From Pedobacter steynii (GTDB lineage: Bacteria > Bacteroidota > Bacteroidia > Sphingobacteriales > Sphingobacteriaceae), in NCBI RefSeq assembly GCF_900103665.1, contig NZ_FNGY01000005.1, forward strand, positions 1-64,000: a DNA stretch of 64,000 nt, in the 5' to 3' direction. The translations under genes were made by a program, and so were the position numbers. Positions 27,229-35,045 of this stretch are shown here, piece after piece (position 1 is the first letter of the stretch; every line of letters begins with the position of its first letter). The notes under the pieces were generated by a model that saw only the letters and a list, made by a program, of their open reading frames with translations, did no database searches and was not told the origin of the DNA.

Positions 27229-28116
27229 ATGAAGATGAAAATGATTAAAATAAAAGGAATTTATACAGGTGTATTACTCATTGCCCTTTTTACGGCATGT
27301 AAAAAGAACCCGGTAACCCCTGTAGTTGAAACTCCTGAGGTTTCCGCAGTCGTTCCTGAGGATCCGAATTACCAAACGGTAGCTGCCAGTATTGAGATTT
27401 CTCCGGTATTGGAAGGTGCAAAGTTTGTATGGGTAAATGCCTCGAAAAAGGCAGTTACTTTAAAATTTAAGTATACAATTGATGGCATTAACAAGGAAAC
27501 GCTGGTTGACAATAATGTAGCGGCAAATGGTACAGTTACGATTCCCATTTTTGAGTTGACCAACTTCTCCATTGCCATTTCAAATACTGGAGGTAAGGTG
27601 TTGACAACAAGGTTAATGGGCGTGTTGCCAGTTCAAAAGCCGGAAGCTAAACTAGCCAAAACGGGGTGGACTGCTACGGCATCGAGTGAAATTAACAATC
27701 CAGATGAAGAGCTAAATGGGGCTATGAATATTGTGGATGCAGTTGACCTGAAAAGTATTACTAACCCTTCAGCTCCTTCTTTTTGGCAGTCAGATTATAA
27801 TCTTGATCCAATTTATCCTTACCCTCATTGGTTAATTGTTGACCTGAAGCAGGCCATTAAGATTACTAAGGTAGGTTTGAATGCGCATAATGACGGAAAT
27901 CAGGGCTTTACCCAATTTAAGCTTGAAGGAAGCGTAGATGGAATTGGTTTTACCAATATAGGAGGGGGAACAGATAAGACATTTAATCCAAAAATAACCA
28001 CCGAACAGCTTTTTGCTGTTAGTCCTGCAACTGCCATCCGGTATGTTAAGATTACGTTGTTATTGGGCTCTCCATATCCTTGTCTTGGTAATTTTGAAGC
28101 CTACGCAAGACAATAA
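27229..28116 (+). CDS. Discoidin-domain surface lipoprotein
   Basis: 295 aa; ATGs at 27229, 27235 and 27241 are all usable. A lipoprotein signal ends in 'IALFTACKK'. Residues 45-140 form a beta-sandwich-like domain ('ASIEISPVLEGAKFVWVN'), followed by an F5/8 type C (discoidin) fold at about 150-295 ('SFWQSDYNLDPIYPYPHWL', 'FTQFKLEGSVDG', 'RYVKITLLLG'). Last gene of the Sus-type block, probably a surface ligand-binding protein. The discoidin module echoes the one on the M60 peptidase. Confidence 0.82.
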   Translation: MKMKMIKIKGIYTGVLLIALFTACKKNPVTPVVETPEVSAVVPEDPNYQTVAASIEISPVLEGAKFVWVNASKKAVTLKFKYTIDGINKETLVDNNVAANGTVTIPIFELTNFSIAISNTGGKVLTTRLMGVLPVQKPEAKLAKTGWTATASSEINNPDEELNGAMNIVDAVDLKSITNPSAPSFWQSDYNLDPIYPYPHWLIVDLKQAIKITKVGLNAHNDGNQGFTQFKLEGSVDGIGFTNIGGGTDKTFNPKITTEQLFAVSPATAIRYVKITLLLGSPYPCLGNFEAYARQ

Positions 28117-28157
28117 ACTACTGTCCATCCGCTTTGTATGATTAAAAATTAAAATAT

Positions 28158-28247
28158 ATGCAGCTTTACGAATGGGTGATCTTAGTGTTAACCATCATTG
28201 ATGGTATGATCGTTCTTGGCATAAGTGCTATGAAAGACAACGCTTAA
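28158..28247 (+). CDS. Tiny single-span membrane peptide (29 aa)
   Basis: 29 codons: MQLYEW, a hydrophobic span of about 19 residues (VILVLTIIDGMIVLGISAM), then KDNA. It starts 41 nt after the last gene of the Sus-type block, and its stop codon abuts the block's terminator stem, which places it at the 3' end of that transcript. It has a membrane-spanning profile and normal codon use but no recognised family. It could be a chance frame; the tight fit to the terminator is the main support. Confidence 0.45.
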   Translation: MQLYEWVILVLTIIDGMIVLGISAMKDNA

Positions 28248-28287
28248 AAATGCAAAAGGCCAATCATTGATTGGCCTTTTGCATTTT
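28247..28287. terminator. Strong bidirectional intrinsic terminator
   Basis: A perfect 19-bp stem (28247-28265 pairing with 28269-28287) with loop ATT. One arm begins AAAATG and the other ends CATTTT, so it can work in both directions: it ends the Sus-type block on the plus strand and the converging gene at 28297-28644. Confidence 0.92.
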
Positions 28288-28296
28288 ATAATTCTA

Positions 28297-28644
28297 CTAT
28301 GTAAATAGTTCCTGAAGATCTCTGTCGGCAGTAGGGATTTTCTTTAAGAAGTCGTCGAACCCAGCTCCTTCTTGTGAACTGTACATGCCATAGGCATCTA
28401 AAATATATCCGATCTGTCCGTCTTTATCTTCTAATAAGTAAAGGACGGAATTATCACCCGGATCTGAAGCTCCTTCAAAACGGTATGTTTTTATAATGGA
28501 CAAATCTTCCGGGTTGTAGATTTTATTGGCGCCAACACCTTGCATTTTACCATGATCGGTCATCTTGATTTCGTTATCCAGGCCTTTTAACCTTAATTTT
28601 TCTAAAATCTGGCTAAGCGTATTCATTTCTATCGGCTGTTCCAT
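28297..28644 (-). CDS. Small conserved cytoplasmic protein of unknown function
   Basis: About 115 aa from the ATG at 28644 (the frame is open to 28728, but the family begins near 'MNTLSQILEKLRLKG'). The core 'IYNPEDLSIIKTYRFEG', 'DPGDNSVLYLLEDKDG' and 'LDAYGMYSS' matches a family of about 100 residues frequent in Sphingobacteriaceae, often labelled phosphoribosylpyrophosphate synthetase in databases. It is far too short for that enzyme and has none of its PRPP motifs, so that name should not be used. No membrane segment or signal peptide. Confidence 0.8.
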   Translation of the reverse strand: MEQPIEMNTLSQILEKLRLKGLDNEIKMTDHGKMQGVGANKIYNPEDLSIIKTYRFEGASDPGDNSVLYLLEDKDGQIGYILDAYGMYSSQEGAGFDDFLKKIPTADRDLQELFT

Positions 28645-28745
28645 AATGATTGATGTTTTATACTTAATTAAACAACGGGATAAGAAAATGGTTTTTTGTT
28701 TATGCAATTGAGCACTATTTGTCATCATGATTAAAACTTAGCACA

Positions 28746-29279
28746 ATGGCAACCTTAAACGTTCCTCAAAATGGCCAGGCCATGAAAGGAAAAAACAGAA
28801 CCCGAAAAGCAGTACCTTCAGTAGACCTGACTGCAATGGTAGATCTAGCTTTTCTCTTAATCACCTTTTTTATGCTCACTACGTCGTTGTCTAAGTCTCA
28901 GGCAATGGAGATAGCCAAGCCGGTAATTAATGTGCCCAGTCAGCCTTATCCGGCCTCACGTACAGTTACGTTGCTTTTGGGAAAGGGAAATCATATCGTT
29001 TGGTATAGGGGCGAAGCAGGAAAGTCGGAGCCTCAAAAAGCTACCTTTGCTACGATCCATGAGGTCCTGAACAGGAATAAGTCGGCTATTGCGAAGACAC
29101 ATGGTAATGACCCTTCGAAATTTATGGTGGTGATCATTAAGCCTACTGAAAAGTCTACCTATAAAAATTTTGTAGATGCATTGGATGAAATGAAGATCAC
29201 CGATGTGAAATCTTATTTGATAGATGATGGTCATTTATTGAAAGAAGATGCTGCCTTGCTGGCAAAACTTGGCCTGTAA
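28746..29279 (+). CDS. ExbD/TolR-family protein, orphan copy
   Basis: 177 aa. One N-terminal membrane helix in 'DLTAMVDLAFLLITFFML', including the conserved Asp of ExbD/TolR proton-channel subunits, then a periplasmic domain. It closely parallels the ExbD at 35670: both have 'WYxGEAGKS' and a late 'TYKNFVD'. Unlike that gene it has no ExbB, second ExbD or TonB beside it and is flanked by terminators, so it is a stand-alone copy that could plug into the ExbB encoded at 34120. Confidence 0.9.
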   Translation: MATLNVPQNGQAMKGKNRTRKAVPSVDLTAMVDLAFLLITFFMLTTSLSKSQAMEIAKPVINVPSQPYPASRTVTLLLGKGNHIVWYRGEAGKSEPQKATFATIHEVLNRNKSAIAKTHGNDPSKFMVVIIKPTEKSTYKNFVDALDEMKITDVKSYLIDDGHLLKEDAALLAKLGL

Positions 29280-29310
29280 GACCCGAGCAATACCATAACA
29301 GATCCCAAAC

Positions 29311-29355
29311 AAAAAAGGCTGAATGAACAATTACGATGTTCAATCAGCCTTTTTT
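29311..29355. terminator. Bidirectional intrinsic terminator
   Basis: AAAAAAGGCTGA-x-TGAACA (29311-29329) pairs with 29337-29355 except for one A/A mismatch; the loop is ATTACGA and the right arm ends in a T-run. It ends exbD on the plus strand and metK on the minus strand. Confidence 0.88.
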
Positions 29356-29372
29356 CAACGTGATTTTAATGC

Positions 29373-30623
29373 TTATAGTGCAAATGCAGCTTTTACTTTA
29401 TCTACGAAGTCAAGTTTTTCCCAGGTAAACAATTCTACGGTTACTGTTTTTTCTTCTCCGTTTGGAGTTCTGAAAGTTTTAGTAACAGTTTCAGATTTAC
29501 GACCCATATGACCATAAGCCGCAGTTTCGCTATAAATTGGGTTTCTTAATTTTAAGCGTTGCTCAATAAAGTAAGGACGCATATCAAATAAACCTTCCAC
29601 AATTTTAGCGATCTCGCCATCTGTTTTGTTTACTTTTCCTGTTCCGTAAGTGTTAATGTAGATTCCCATCGGTTTCGCTACACCAATAGCATAGCTCACT
29701 TGCACAAGAATTTCTTCAGCAACACCTGCAGCTACCAGGTTTTTAGCGATATGACGTGTAGCGTAGGCTGCACTTCTATCTACTTTACTTGGATCTTTTC
29801 CTGAGAACGCACCACCACCATGTGCACCTTTACCGCCGTAAGTATCTACGATGATTTTACGGCCCGTTAATCCGGTATCACCATGTGGTCCACCGATCAC
29901 AAATTTACCGGTTGGGTTGATATGGTATTCAATTGCATCATTAAATAAATGTGCATATTGAGGGTATTTGGCAATAATTCTTGGGATCAGAATAGCCACA
30001 AGATCTGTTTTGATTTTTGCCAGCATGGTGGATTCTTCATCAAAATCATCATGCTGAGTAGAAATTACAATGGCATCAATGCGGACAGGCTTGTTATTAT
30101 CGTCGTATTCTAAGGTTACTTGTGATTTTGCATCAGGACGTAAATAAGTGATTTCGTTATTTTCGCGTCTTAAAGCGGCAAGTTCCTGCAATAGTTTATG
30201 AGAAAGGTCAAGGGCTAAAGGCATATAGTCTTCAGTTTCGTTAGTTGCATAACCAAACATCATTCCCTGATCTCCTGCACCTTGTTCTTCTTTACTGCTT
30301 CTGTCAACACCCTGGTTGATATCCTGAGATTGTTCATGTATCGCAGAAAGAATCCCGCAGGAGTTTGCTTCGAACATGTACTCACTTTTCGTATAACCAA
30401 TCTTTCTGATTACATCACGTGCAATCTGCTGCACATCAAGATAAGTTTTGGACTTTACTTCACCAGCTAAAATAACCTGACCAGTTGTAACAAGTGTTTC
30501 ACATGCCACCTTTGACTCCGCGTCAAAAGCAAGGAAATTATCAATTAATGCGTCGGAGATTTGATCTGCGATCTTATCTGGATGACCTTCGGAAACAGAT
30601 TCTGATGTAAATAAGTATGACAT
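29373..30623 (-). CDS. metK: S-adenosylmethionine synthetase
   Basis: 416 aa. It forms S-adenosylmethionine from methionine and ATP, in the cytoplasm. Hallmarks are the N-terminal 'FTSESVSEGHPDKIADQIS' (ATP/methionine site), 'GDQGMMFGYATNET', and the phosphate-binding 'GGPHGDTGLTGRKIIVDTY' with 'GGGAFSGKDPSKVDRSAAY'. Its length is slightly above the usual 380-400. The ATG at 30623 follows a leader that contains a probable SAM-II riboswitch and a near-perfect promoter, so expression should fall when its own product is abundant. Confidence 0.98.
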   Translation of the reverse strand: MSYLFTSESVSEGHPDKIADQISDALIDNFLAFDAESKVACETLVTTGQVILAGEVKSKTYLDVQQIARDVIRKIGYTKSEYMFEANSCGILSAIHEQSQDINQGVDRSSKEEQGAGDQGMMFGYATNETEDYMPLALDLSHKLLQELAALRRENNEITYLRPDAKSQVTLEYDDNNKPVRIDAIVISTQHDDFDEESTMLAKIKTDLVAILIPRIIAKYPQYAHLFNDAIEYHINPTGKFVIGGPHGDTGLTGRKIIVDTYGGKGAHGGGAFSGKDPSKVDRSAAYATRHIAKNLVAAGVAEEILVQVSYAIGVAKPMGIYINTYGTGKVNKTDGEIAKIVEGLFDMRPYFIEQRLKLRNPIYSETAAYGHMGRKSETVTKTFRTPNGEEKTVTVELFTWEKLDFVDKVKAAFAL

Positions 30624-30704
30624 CTTAAATAATTAATTTTGTAATAAACAATTATATAAAATGGCTTCTGATCCTGTAAAACAGGTCGTAAAATGAAGTG
30701 AATA

Positions 30705-30778
30705 ATAGGTTAGCACTTTTTTTTACGTGGTTGCAATCCCGCTATTTTTGATGATAGCATCGCAAATCAGTCCACTTT
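30705..30778 (-). promoter_or_regulatory. Probable SAM-II riboswitch upstream of metK
   Basis: Read on the minus strand, the leader shows the conserved SAM-II blocks in order: GTGG (30775-30772), CTGATTT (30770-30764), ATTGCAA (30737-30731), CCAC closing P1 (30730-30727), an A-rich stretch, and GTGCTAA (30716-30710). The P1 loop holds an extra hairpin GCTAT/ATAGC (30758-30754 with 30745-30741). The SAM-II class is known from Alphaproteobacteria and Bacteroidota ahead of methionine/SAM genes. I could not verify every pseudoknot pair by eye, and P1 is only 4-5 bp. Confidence 0.72.
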
Positions 30779-30785
30779 AATGTTG

Positions 30786-30815
30786 CAAAATTACTATATA
30801 TATTCAAATAGTCAA
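30786..30815 (-). promoter_or_regulatory. metK promoter (Bacteroidota type)
   Basis: On the minus strand, TTG (30815-30813), exactly 19 nt, then TAATTTTG (30793-30786), matching the Bacteroidota consensus TTG-N19-TAnnTTTG. Transcription would start near 30780, directly before the riboswitch. Confidence 0.85.
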
Positions 30816-30854
30816 AAAATATCAATTATTTTGTACCGTATTTAAACCAGTATT

Positions 30855-31745
30855 TTGTCAAAATCGAATATTTTATTTATTATCAACCCCATCTCAGGAG
30901 GGAAAGATAAGTTGAAGATTCCGGGGCTAATCGATGCGAATTTGGATCGTTCCAAATTTAATGCGAACTATAGCTTTACGGAATATATTGGTCATGCCTC
31001 AGAAATTGCGGAAGAAGCGGCGAGTAAAAATTTCGACATCATCGTTGCTGTTGGTGGGGACGGAACCATCAATGAGATCGGAACTAAGGTGATGCAACAA
31101 AATAAAATTCTTGGGATCCTTCCATTCGGCTCTGGGAATGGTTTGTCAAGGTTCCTGAAAATCCCGATGAATACCACCCAGGCCATTAAAGTGATCAATG
31201 ATTGTAAAGTTCGGGTAATCGACACCGCAAAATTTAATGACAAATGTTTTTTTAATATGGCGGGGATGGGATTTGATGCTCATATCAGCTCCGTTTTTGC
31301 AGGAAACAAATCCAGGGGACTTTCAGGATACCTGAAACTCGGGTTTAAAGAGATGCTGGATTATAAACCACAGACCTATCATATATATATAGATGGTAAA
31401 GAATACATCAGAAAAGCATTTGTGGTCAGTGTTGCCAATTCTTCTCAGTATGGAAATAATGCCCATATTGCACCTAATGCTTCTATTACAGATGGTTTAT
31501 TAGATGTTTGCATCATTAAGGAGTTTCCTATGTACAAAATTCCGGTATTGGCTTACCATATGCTGAATGGTTCTGCTGATCAGTCCAATATGGTCGAGAT
31601 CATTCAGGGAAGGGAAATCCGTATTCAAAGAATGTCTAACGATGCCATCCATATTGATGGGGAACCTTTTTTTATGGGCAAGGAAATAAATGTTTCTATT
31701 GTACCATTGTCATTAAACATCATTACACCTGATTATGAAAGCTAA
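30855..31745 (+). CDS. Diacylglycerol/lipid kinase family protein
   Basis: 296 aa of the DAGK catalytic (YegS/BmrU) family, which phosphorylates diacylglycerol or related lipids at the membrane. Motifs are 'ILFIINPISGGKDK' at the N terminus, the nucleotide-binding 'VAVGGDGTINEIGTKVM', and 'GILPFGSGNGLSRFLKIP'. The C-terminal half is the usual beta-sandwich ('IHIDGEPFFMGKEINV'). The start is TTG at 30855: an in-frame TAA at 30843 and no ATG until far inside the domain rule out other starts. It is divergent from metK and overlaps the next gene by 11 nt. Confidence 0.92.
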   Translation: MSKSNILFIINPISGGKDKLKIPGLIDANLDRSKFNANYSFTEYIGHASEIAEEAASKNFDIIVAVGGDGTINEIGTKVMQQNKILGILPFGSGNGLSRFLKIPMNTTQAIKVINDCKVRVIDTAKFNDKCFFNMAGMGFDAHISSVFAGNKSRGLSGYLKLGFKEMLDYKPQTYHIYIDGKEYIRKAFVVSVANSSQYGNNAHIAPNASITDGLLDVCIIKEFPMYKIPVLAYHMLNGSADQSNMVEIIQGREIRIQRMSNDAIHIDGEPFFMGKEINVSIVPLSLNIITPDYES

Positions 31746-32088
31746 AAAGAAAATATTGAATGATTTTGGCGGGATTATGTTTTCTACAGATCCTTCCTTT
31801 ATATATGAATCAGAAACTGAAGATGTAAATGAGCCGCTTCCTAACCAACAACAAGACCTGAGGGTAATGCTGGACAGGAAAAACCGCGGTGGAAAAGGCG
31901 TAACGCTGGTTACCGGTTTTATCGGGACGACAGAAGCGTTGGAGACGCTGGCTAAAATGTTAAAATCTAAATGTGGAGTAGGAGGGGCCGCAAAAGACGG
32001 CGAGATCCTAATTCAAGGCGATTTTAGGGACAAAGTTTTGGTACTTCTTCAAAAAGAAGGATATAAAGTCAAAAAATCAGGAGGCTGA
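31735..32088 (+). CDS. SUI1/eIF1-family translation factor (YciH-like)
   Basis: 117 aa. The C-terminal 75 residues are the SUI1 fold: 'RVMLDRKNRGGKGVTLVTGF', 'LAKMLKSKCGVGGAAKDGEI', and 'LIQGDFRDKVLVLLQKEGY'. Bacterial SUI1 proteins are thought to influence start-site fidelity; the role here is unproven. It overlaps the lipid kinase by 11 nt, indicating translational coupling. Confidence 0.92.
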   Translation: MKAKKKILNDFGGIMFSTDPSFIYESETEDVNEPLPNQQQDLRVMLDRKNRGGKGVTLVTGFIGTTEALETLAKMLKSKCGVGGAAKDGEILIQGDFRDKVLVLLQKEGYKVKKSGG

Positions 32089-32133
32089 TAAATCGCCTTA
32101 ATTATTTTGTAATTGTCTGATTTATAGTTGTTT

Positions 32134-32156
32134 TTGTGTTAGTGTACACGACACAA
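32134..32156. promoter_or_regulatory. Operator-like dyad upstream of pckA
   Basis: A 23-bp dyad with 19 of 23 positions symmetric, built on the perfect core GTGTACAC and outer arms TTGTG/CACAA. It lies about 50 nt before a TAACTTTG -7 box and could be a regulator site for pckA. The regulator is unknown. Confidence 0.4.
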
Positions 32157-32205
32157 TAAGTAAAATTTTTCCTGCAAAAGCACCGCTTTTCCCTTTTTAT
32201 CTGTA

Positions 32206-32213
32206 TAACTTTG
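32206..32213 (+). promoter_or_regulatory. Candidate -7 promoter element of pckA
   Basis: TAACTTTG fits TAnnTTTG. No TTG stands 19 nt upstream, so activation by a factor at the nearby dyad is plausible. The pckA start codon is 20 nt downstream. Confidence 0.5.
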
Positions 32214-32233
32214 CCTCACTAACTTATTTATTT

Positions 32234-33838
32234 ATGAGCAAAGCACTTACGCTTAAGCCGGATTTGAGCTATTTGAATTTAAATTCAGATCAATCCTTAT
32301 ACCAGCTTGATGTAGCACAATTGGTTGAAGAGGCCTTAAAAAATGGAGAAGGAACCCTTGCCGATACCGGAGCATTGGCAATTGATACAGGTAAATTTAC
32401 CGGTCGTTCTCCAAAAGACAGATTTATTGTTTGCGATGAATTAACAGAAGACTCGGTTTGGTGGGGAGATATAAATATTAAATTTAGCCCTGAAAATTTT
32501 GATGCCCTTCTGGAGAAGGTAACTACGCACCTTAATCAGCAGAAATATTATGTAAGGGATGCTTACGCCTGTGCGGATGAGAGTTATAAAACTACGATCA
32601 GAGTAGTTACAGAGACTGCTTATCAGAATTTGTTTGCAAACAACCTGTTTCTAAGATTTGGAGAGGAAGACGTTGTGGAAACCCCGGAATGGACCATCAT
32701 CGCTGCTCCAACATTTTTTGCAGATCCTGCCGTTGACGGGACACGTCAGGGAAATTTCTCTTTATTGAATTTTTCCAGGAAAATGATCCTCATCGGAGGA
32801 TCAGGCTATACCGGTGAGATAAAAAAAGGAATTTTTTCGGTGCTTAATTTTATCCTCCCTGAACAAAGAAACACCTTGTCTATGCATTGTTCTGCTAATG
32901 TAGGCGAGGCAGGTGATACAGCCATCTTCTTTGGATTGTCAGGAACGGGAAAAACAACGCTTTCTGCAGATCCTGAAAGAGGTCTTATTGGCGACGATGA
33001 GCATGGTTGGGGTAAAGAAACCATTTTCAACTTTGAAGGTGGCTGTTATGCCAAGTGTGTAGACCTTACTGAGGAAAAAGAACCGCAGATTTTTAAAGCG
33101 ATTAAGTTTGGGTCATTAATTGAGAATACCAATTATTTTCCCGGAACACGTACCGTAGATTTCAGTAATATTGATAAAACAGAAAATACAAGGGTTGCTT
33201 ATCCGATTCATTATATTGAGAATGCAGTAGTTCCCTCTATTGCTGGTACTCCTAAAAATGTGTTTTTCCTGACTGCAGATGCATTTGGTGTATTGCCGCC
33301 AATTTCAAAATTGACTCCAGGACAGGCTATGTTCCATTTTATTTCAGGATATACGGCGAAGGTTGCAGGAACAGAAGCAGGTGTTACTGAGCCACAACTT
33401 ACGTTTTCTGCGTGTTTTGGTAAGGCATTCATGCCTTTACATCCTACAAAATATGCATCACTTCTCGGTGAAAAGATGCGTGCGCACGACGTAAATGTCT
33501 GGTTGGTGAATACTGGATGGAGCGGTGGTGCTTATGGCGTTGGAAAAAGGATGAAACTGGCTTATACCAGGGCTATGATTACGGCTGCCTTAAAAGGGGA
33601 ACTGGAAAATGAAAGCTTTAATGCAGATCCGATCTTTGGTTTACAAATTCCTGAAGCATGTCCTGGTGTTCCATCAGAAATATTACATCCTAAGAATACC
33701 TGGGAAGATGGAAAAAAATATGACCAGAAAGCAAATGAACTTGCGTTGGCATTTGTCAACAATTTTAAACAGTTTGAAGCTTTTGCAAGTGAAGAAATGC
33801 TCGCTTCATTCCCTAAAGTTGTCGAAAACGCACCTTAA
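32234..33838 (+). CDS. pckA: Phosphoenolpyruvate carboxykinase (ATP)
   Basis: 534 aa, the usual length. It converts oxaloacetate and ATP to phosphoenolpyruvate, CO2 and ADP, the entry step of gluconeogenesis. Visible motifs: 'DTGKFTGRSPKDRF' at the oxaloacetate site, the P-loop 'FFGLSGTGKTTLSADP' near residues 233-246, and the metal/nucleotide segment 'IGDDEHGWG' just after it. A clear terminator follows. Gluconeogenesis suits an organism that grows on amino acids or peptides, in line with the M60 peptidase block. Confidence 0.97.
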   Translation: MSKALTLKPDLSYLNLNSDQSLYQLDVAQLVEEALKNGEGTLADTGALAIDTGKFTGRSPKDRFIVCDELTEDSVWWGDINIKFSPENFDALLEKVTTHLNQQKYYVRDAYACADESYKTTIRVVTETAYQNLFANNLFLRFGEEDVVETPEWTIIAAPTFFADPAVDGTRQGNFSLLNFSRKMILIGGSGYTGEIKKGIFSVLNFILPEQRNTLSMHCSANVGEAGDTAIFFGLSGTGKTTLSADPERGLIGDDEHGWGKETIFNFEGGCYAKCVDLTEEKEPQIFKAIKFGSLIENTNYFPGTRTVDFSNIDKTENTRVAYPIHYIENAVVPSIAGTPKNVFFLTADAFGVLPPISKLTPGQAMFHFISGYTAKVAGTEAGVTEPQLTFSACFGKAFMPLHPTKYASLLGEKMRAHDVNVWLVNTGWSGGAYGVGKRMKLAYTRAMITAALKGELENESFNADPIFGLQIPEACPGVPSEILHPKNTWEDGKKYDQKANELALAFVNNFKQFEAFASEEMLASFPKVVENAP

Positions 33839-33893
33839 AGCATTTTTTTTGCTCAAAAATTTGCATTTCAATTTTTTTTTAGTTTTAATTGTG

Positions 33894-33926
33894 AAAGATT
33901 GTCTCCACACCGAGACAATCTTTTTT
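33894..33926 (+). terminator. Intrinsic terminator after pckA
   Basis: Perfect 12-bp stem AAAGATTGTCTC/GAGACAATCTTT with a 6-nt loop, followed by a T-run to 33926. Confidence 0.93.
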
Positions 33927-33989
33927 AATATACGCCGATACGGACAGGGGGGAGATGTCTCAAAGGGAAGGAACTAACGATTATTTAAT

Positions 33990-34018
33990 TTGGAATTAAA
34001 ATCAAAGTTATAAATTTG
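33990..34018 (+). promoter_or_regulatory. Promoter of the exbB-tonB operon
   Basis: TTG (33990-33992), 18 nt, TAAATTTG (34011-34018): a near-consensus Bacteroidota promoter. It yields a leader of about 95 nt whose last 40 nt are almost all A with scattered C and T, typical of efficiently translated Bacteroidota genes that lack a Shine-Dalgarno sequence. Confidence 0.75.
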
Positions 34019-34119
34019 TTCTTACAACAATTGTTTGTAATGATCGTTGTGTGTATTACAGAATATTAATCTAAATTTAAAAAAAACACAAGTACTAAAA
34101 ACTAAAAAACTAAAAAAAA

Positions 34120-34959
34120 ATGGCAAACGCACCAAAACCAACAACAGTTAAAAAAGAAAGCTCATCTGCTTCAAATTTATTCGCTACATTAACTATTCCT
34201 ATTTGTATCATTATCGGAATTCTTGTTTTCAAGTTTATTCTAGGTGATAGAAATAACTTCATTGATGGTGCAGATCCGGATTTGCACGAAACACTTCCAA
34301 AAGTAGGTAACTACGCAGGTATGGCTTACAAAGGTGGTGTAATCGTACCGGTACTAATGGGTATGTTTTTAATGGTTATTGTATTCTCTATTGAGCGTAT
34401 GATTGTTATTGGAAAAGCAACAGGTAAAGGTAGCTTAGATGCTTTCGTTAAAAAAGTACAGGCGCTTTTAAACTCAAATAACATCGAAGGTGCTATGGCT
34501 GAGTGTGATAGACAACAAGGTTCAGTGGCTAACGTAATTAAATCTGGTTTGAAAAAATACAGAGAAATGGAAGTTGAGCCTAACATGGATACAGATCAGA
34601 AATGTTTAGCTATCCAGAAAGATATCGAAGAAGCAACTACATTAGAAATGCCAATGTTAGAGCAAAACTTAACAGTAATTGCAACATTAGTATCAGTAGG
34701 TACATTAACAGGTCTATTAGGAACAGTAACGGGTATGATCAAGGCCTTCGGTGGTTTGGCTAACTCTGGTGCTCCGGATCAGGCTGCATTAGCAACTGGT
34801 ATCTCTGAGGCTTTGATTAACACTGCAACTGGTATTGGTACTTCTACTTTCGCAATTATCATGTACAACATCTTGACTTCAAAAATTGATAAATTAACTT
34901 ATGCAATTGATGAAGCAGGTTTCAGCATCATCCAAACTTACGCTTCTACGCATAAATAA
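34120..34959 (+). CDS. exbB: ExbB/TolQ-family proton channel protein
   Basis: 279 aa. Hydrophobic segments at about 22-44, 72-92, 186-208 and 230-250 and the family signature 'LVSVGTLTGLLGTVTGMIKAF' region identify the MotA/TolQ/ExbB channel subunit. With ExbD it converts the proton gradient into movement of TonB, energising outer-membrane receptors such as the two SusC proteins in this window. The long N-terminal helix is usual for Bacteroidota ExbB. First gene of the operon ending with the TPR gene at 39978. Confidence 0.93.
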   Translation: MANAPKPTTVKKESSSASNLFATLTIPICIIIGILVFKFILGDRNNFIDGADPDLHETLPKVGNYAGMAYKGGVIVPVLMGMFLMVIVFSIERMIVIGKATGKGSLDAFVKKVQALLNSNNIEGAMAECDRQQGSVANVIKSGLKKYREMEVEPNMDTDQKCLAIQKDIEEATTLEMPMLEQNLTVIATLVSVGTLTGLLGTVTGMIKAFGGLANSGAPDQAALATGISEALINTATGIGTSTFAIIMYNILTSKIDKLTYAIDEAGFSIIQTYASTHK

Positions 34960-35045
34960 AAAATAATGTATTTTTTTTACCGGCTTTTATGGAAAACCGG
35001 AAGAATTAACATCATTAGTTAAATACATCAATAATTTTTAAAATT

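Noticed and set aside
28297..28644. Annotation as phosphoribosylpyrophosphate synthetase
   Set aside because: The family often carries that label in databases, but the protein is about 115 aa and has no PRPP-binding or catalytic motif.
33609..33977. 122-codon plus-strand frame overlapping the end of pckA
   Set aside because: It is a shifted frame of pckA that runs into the terminator; composition is poor for a protein.
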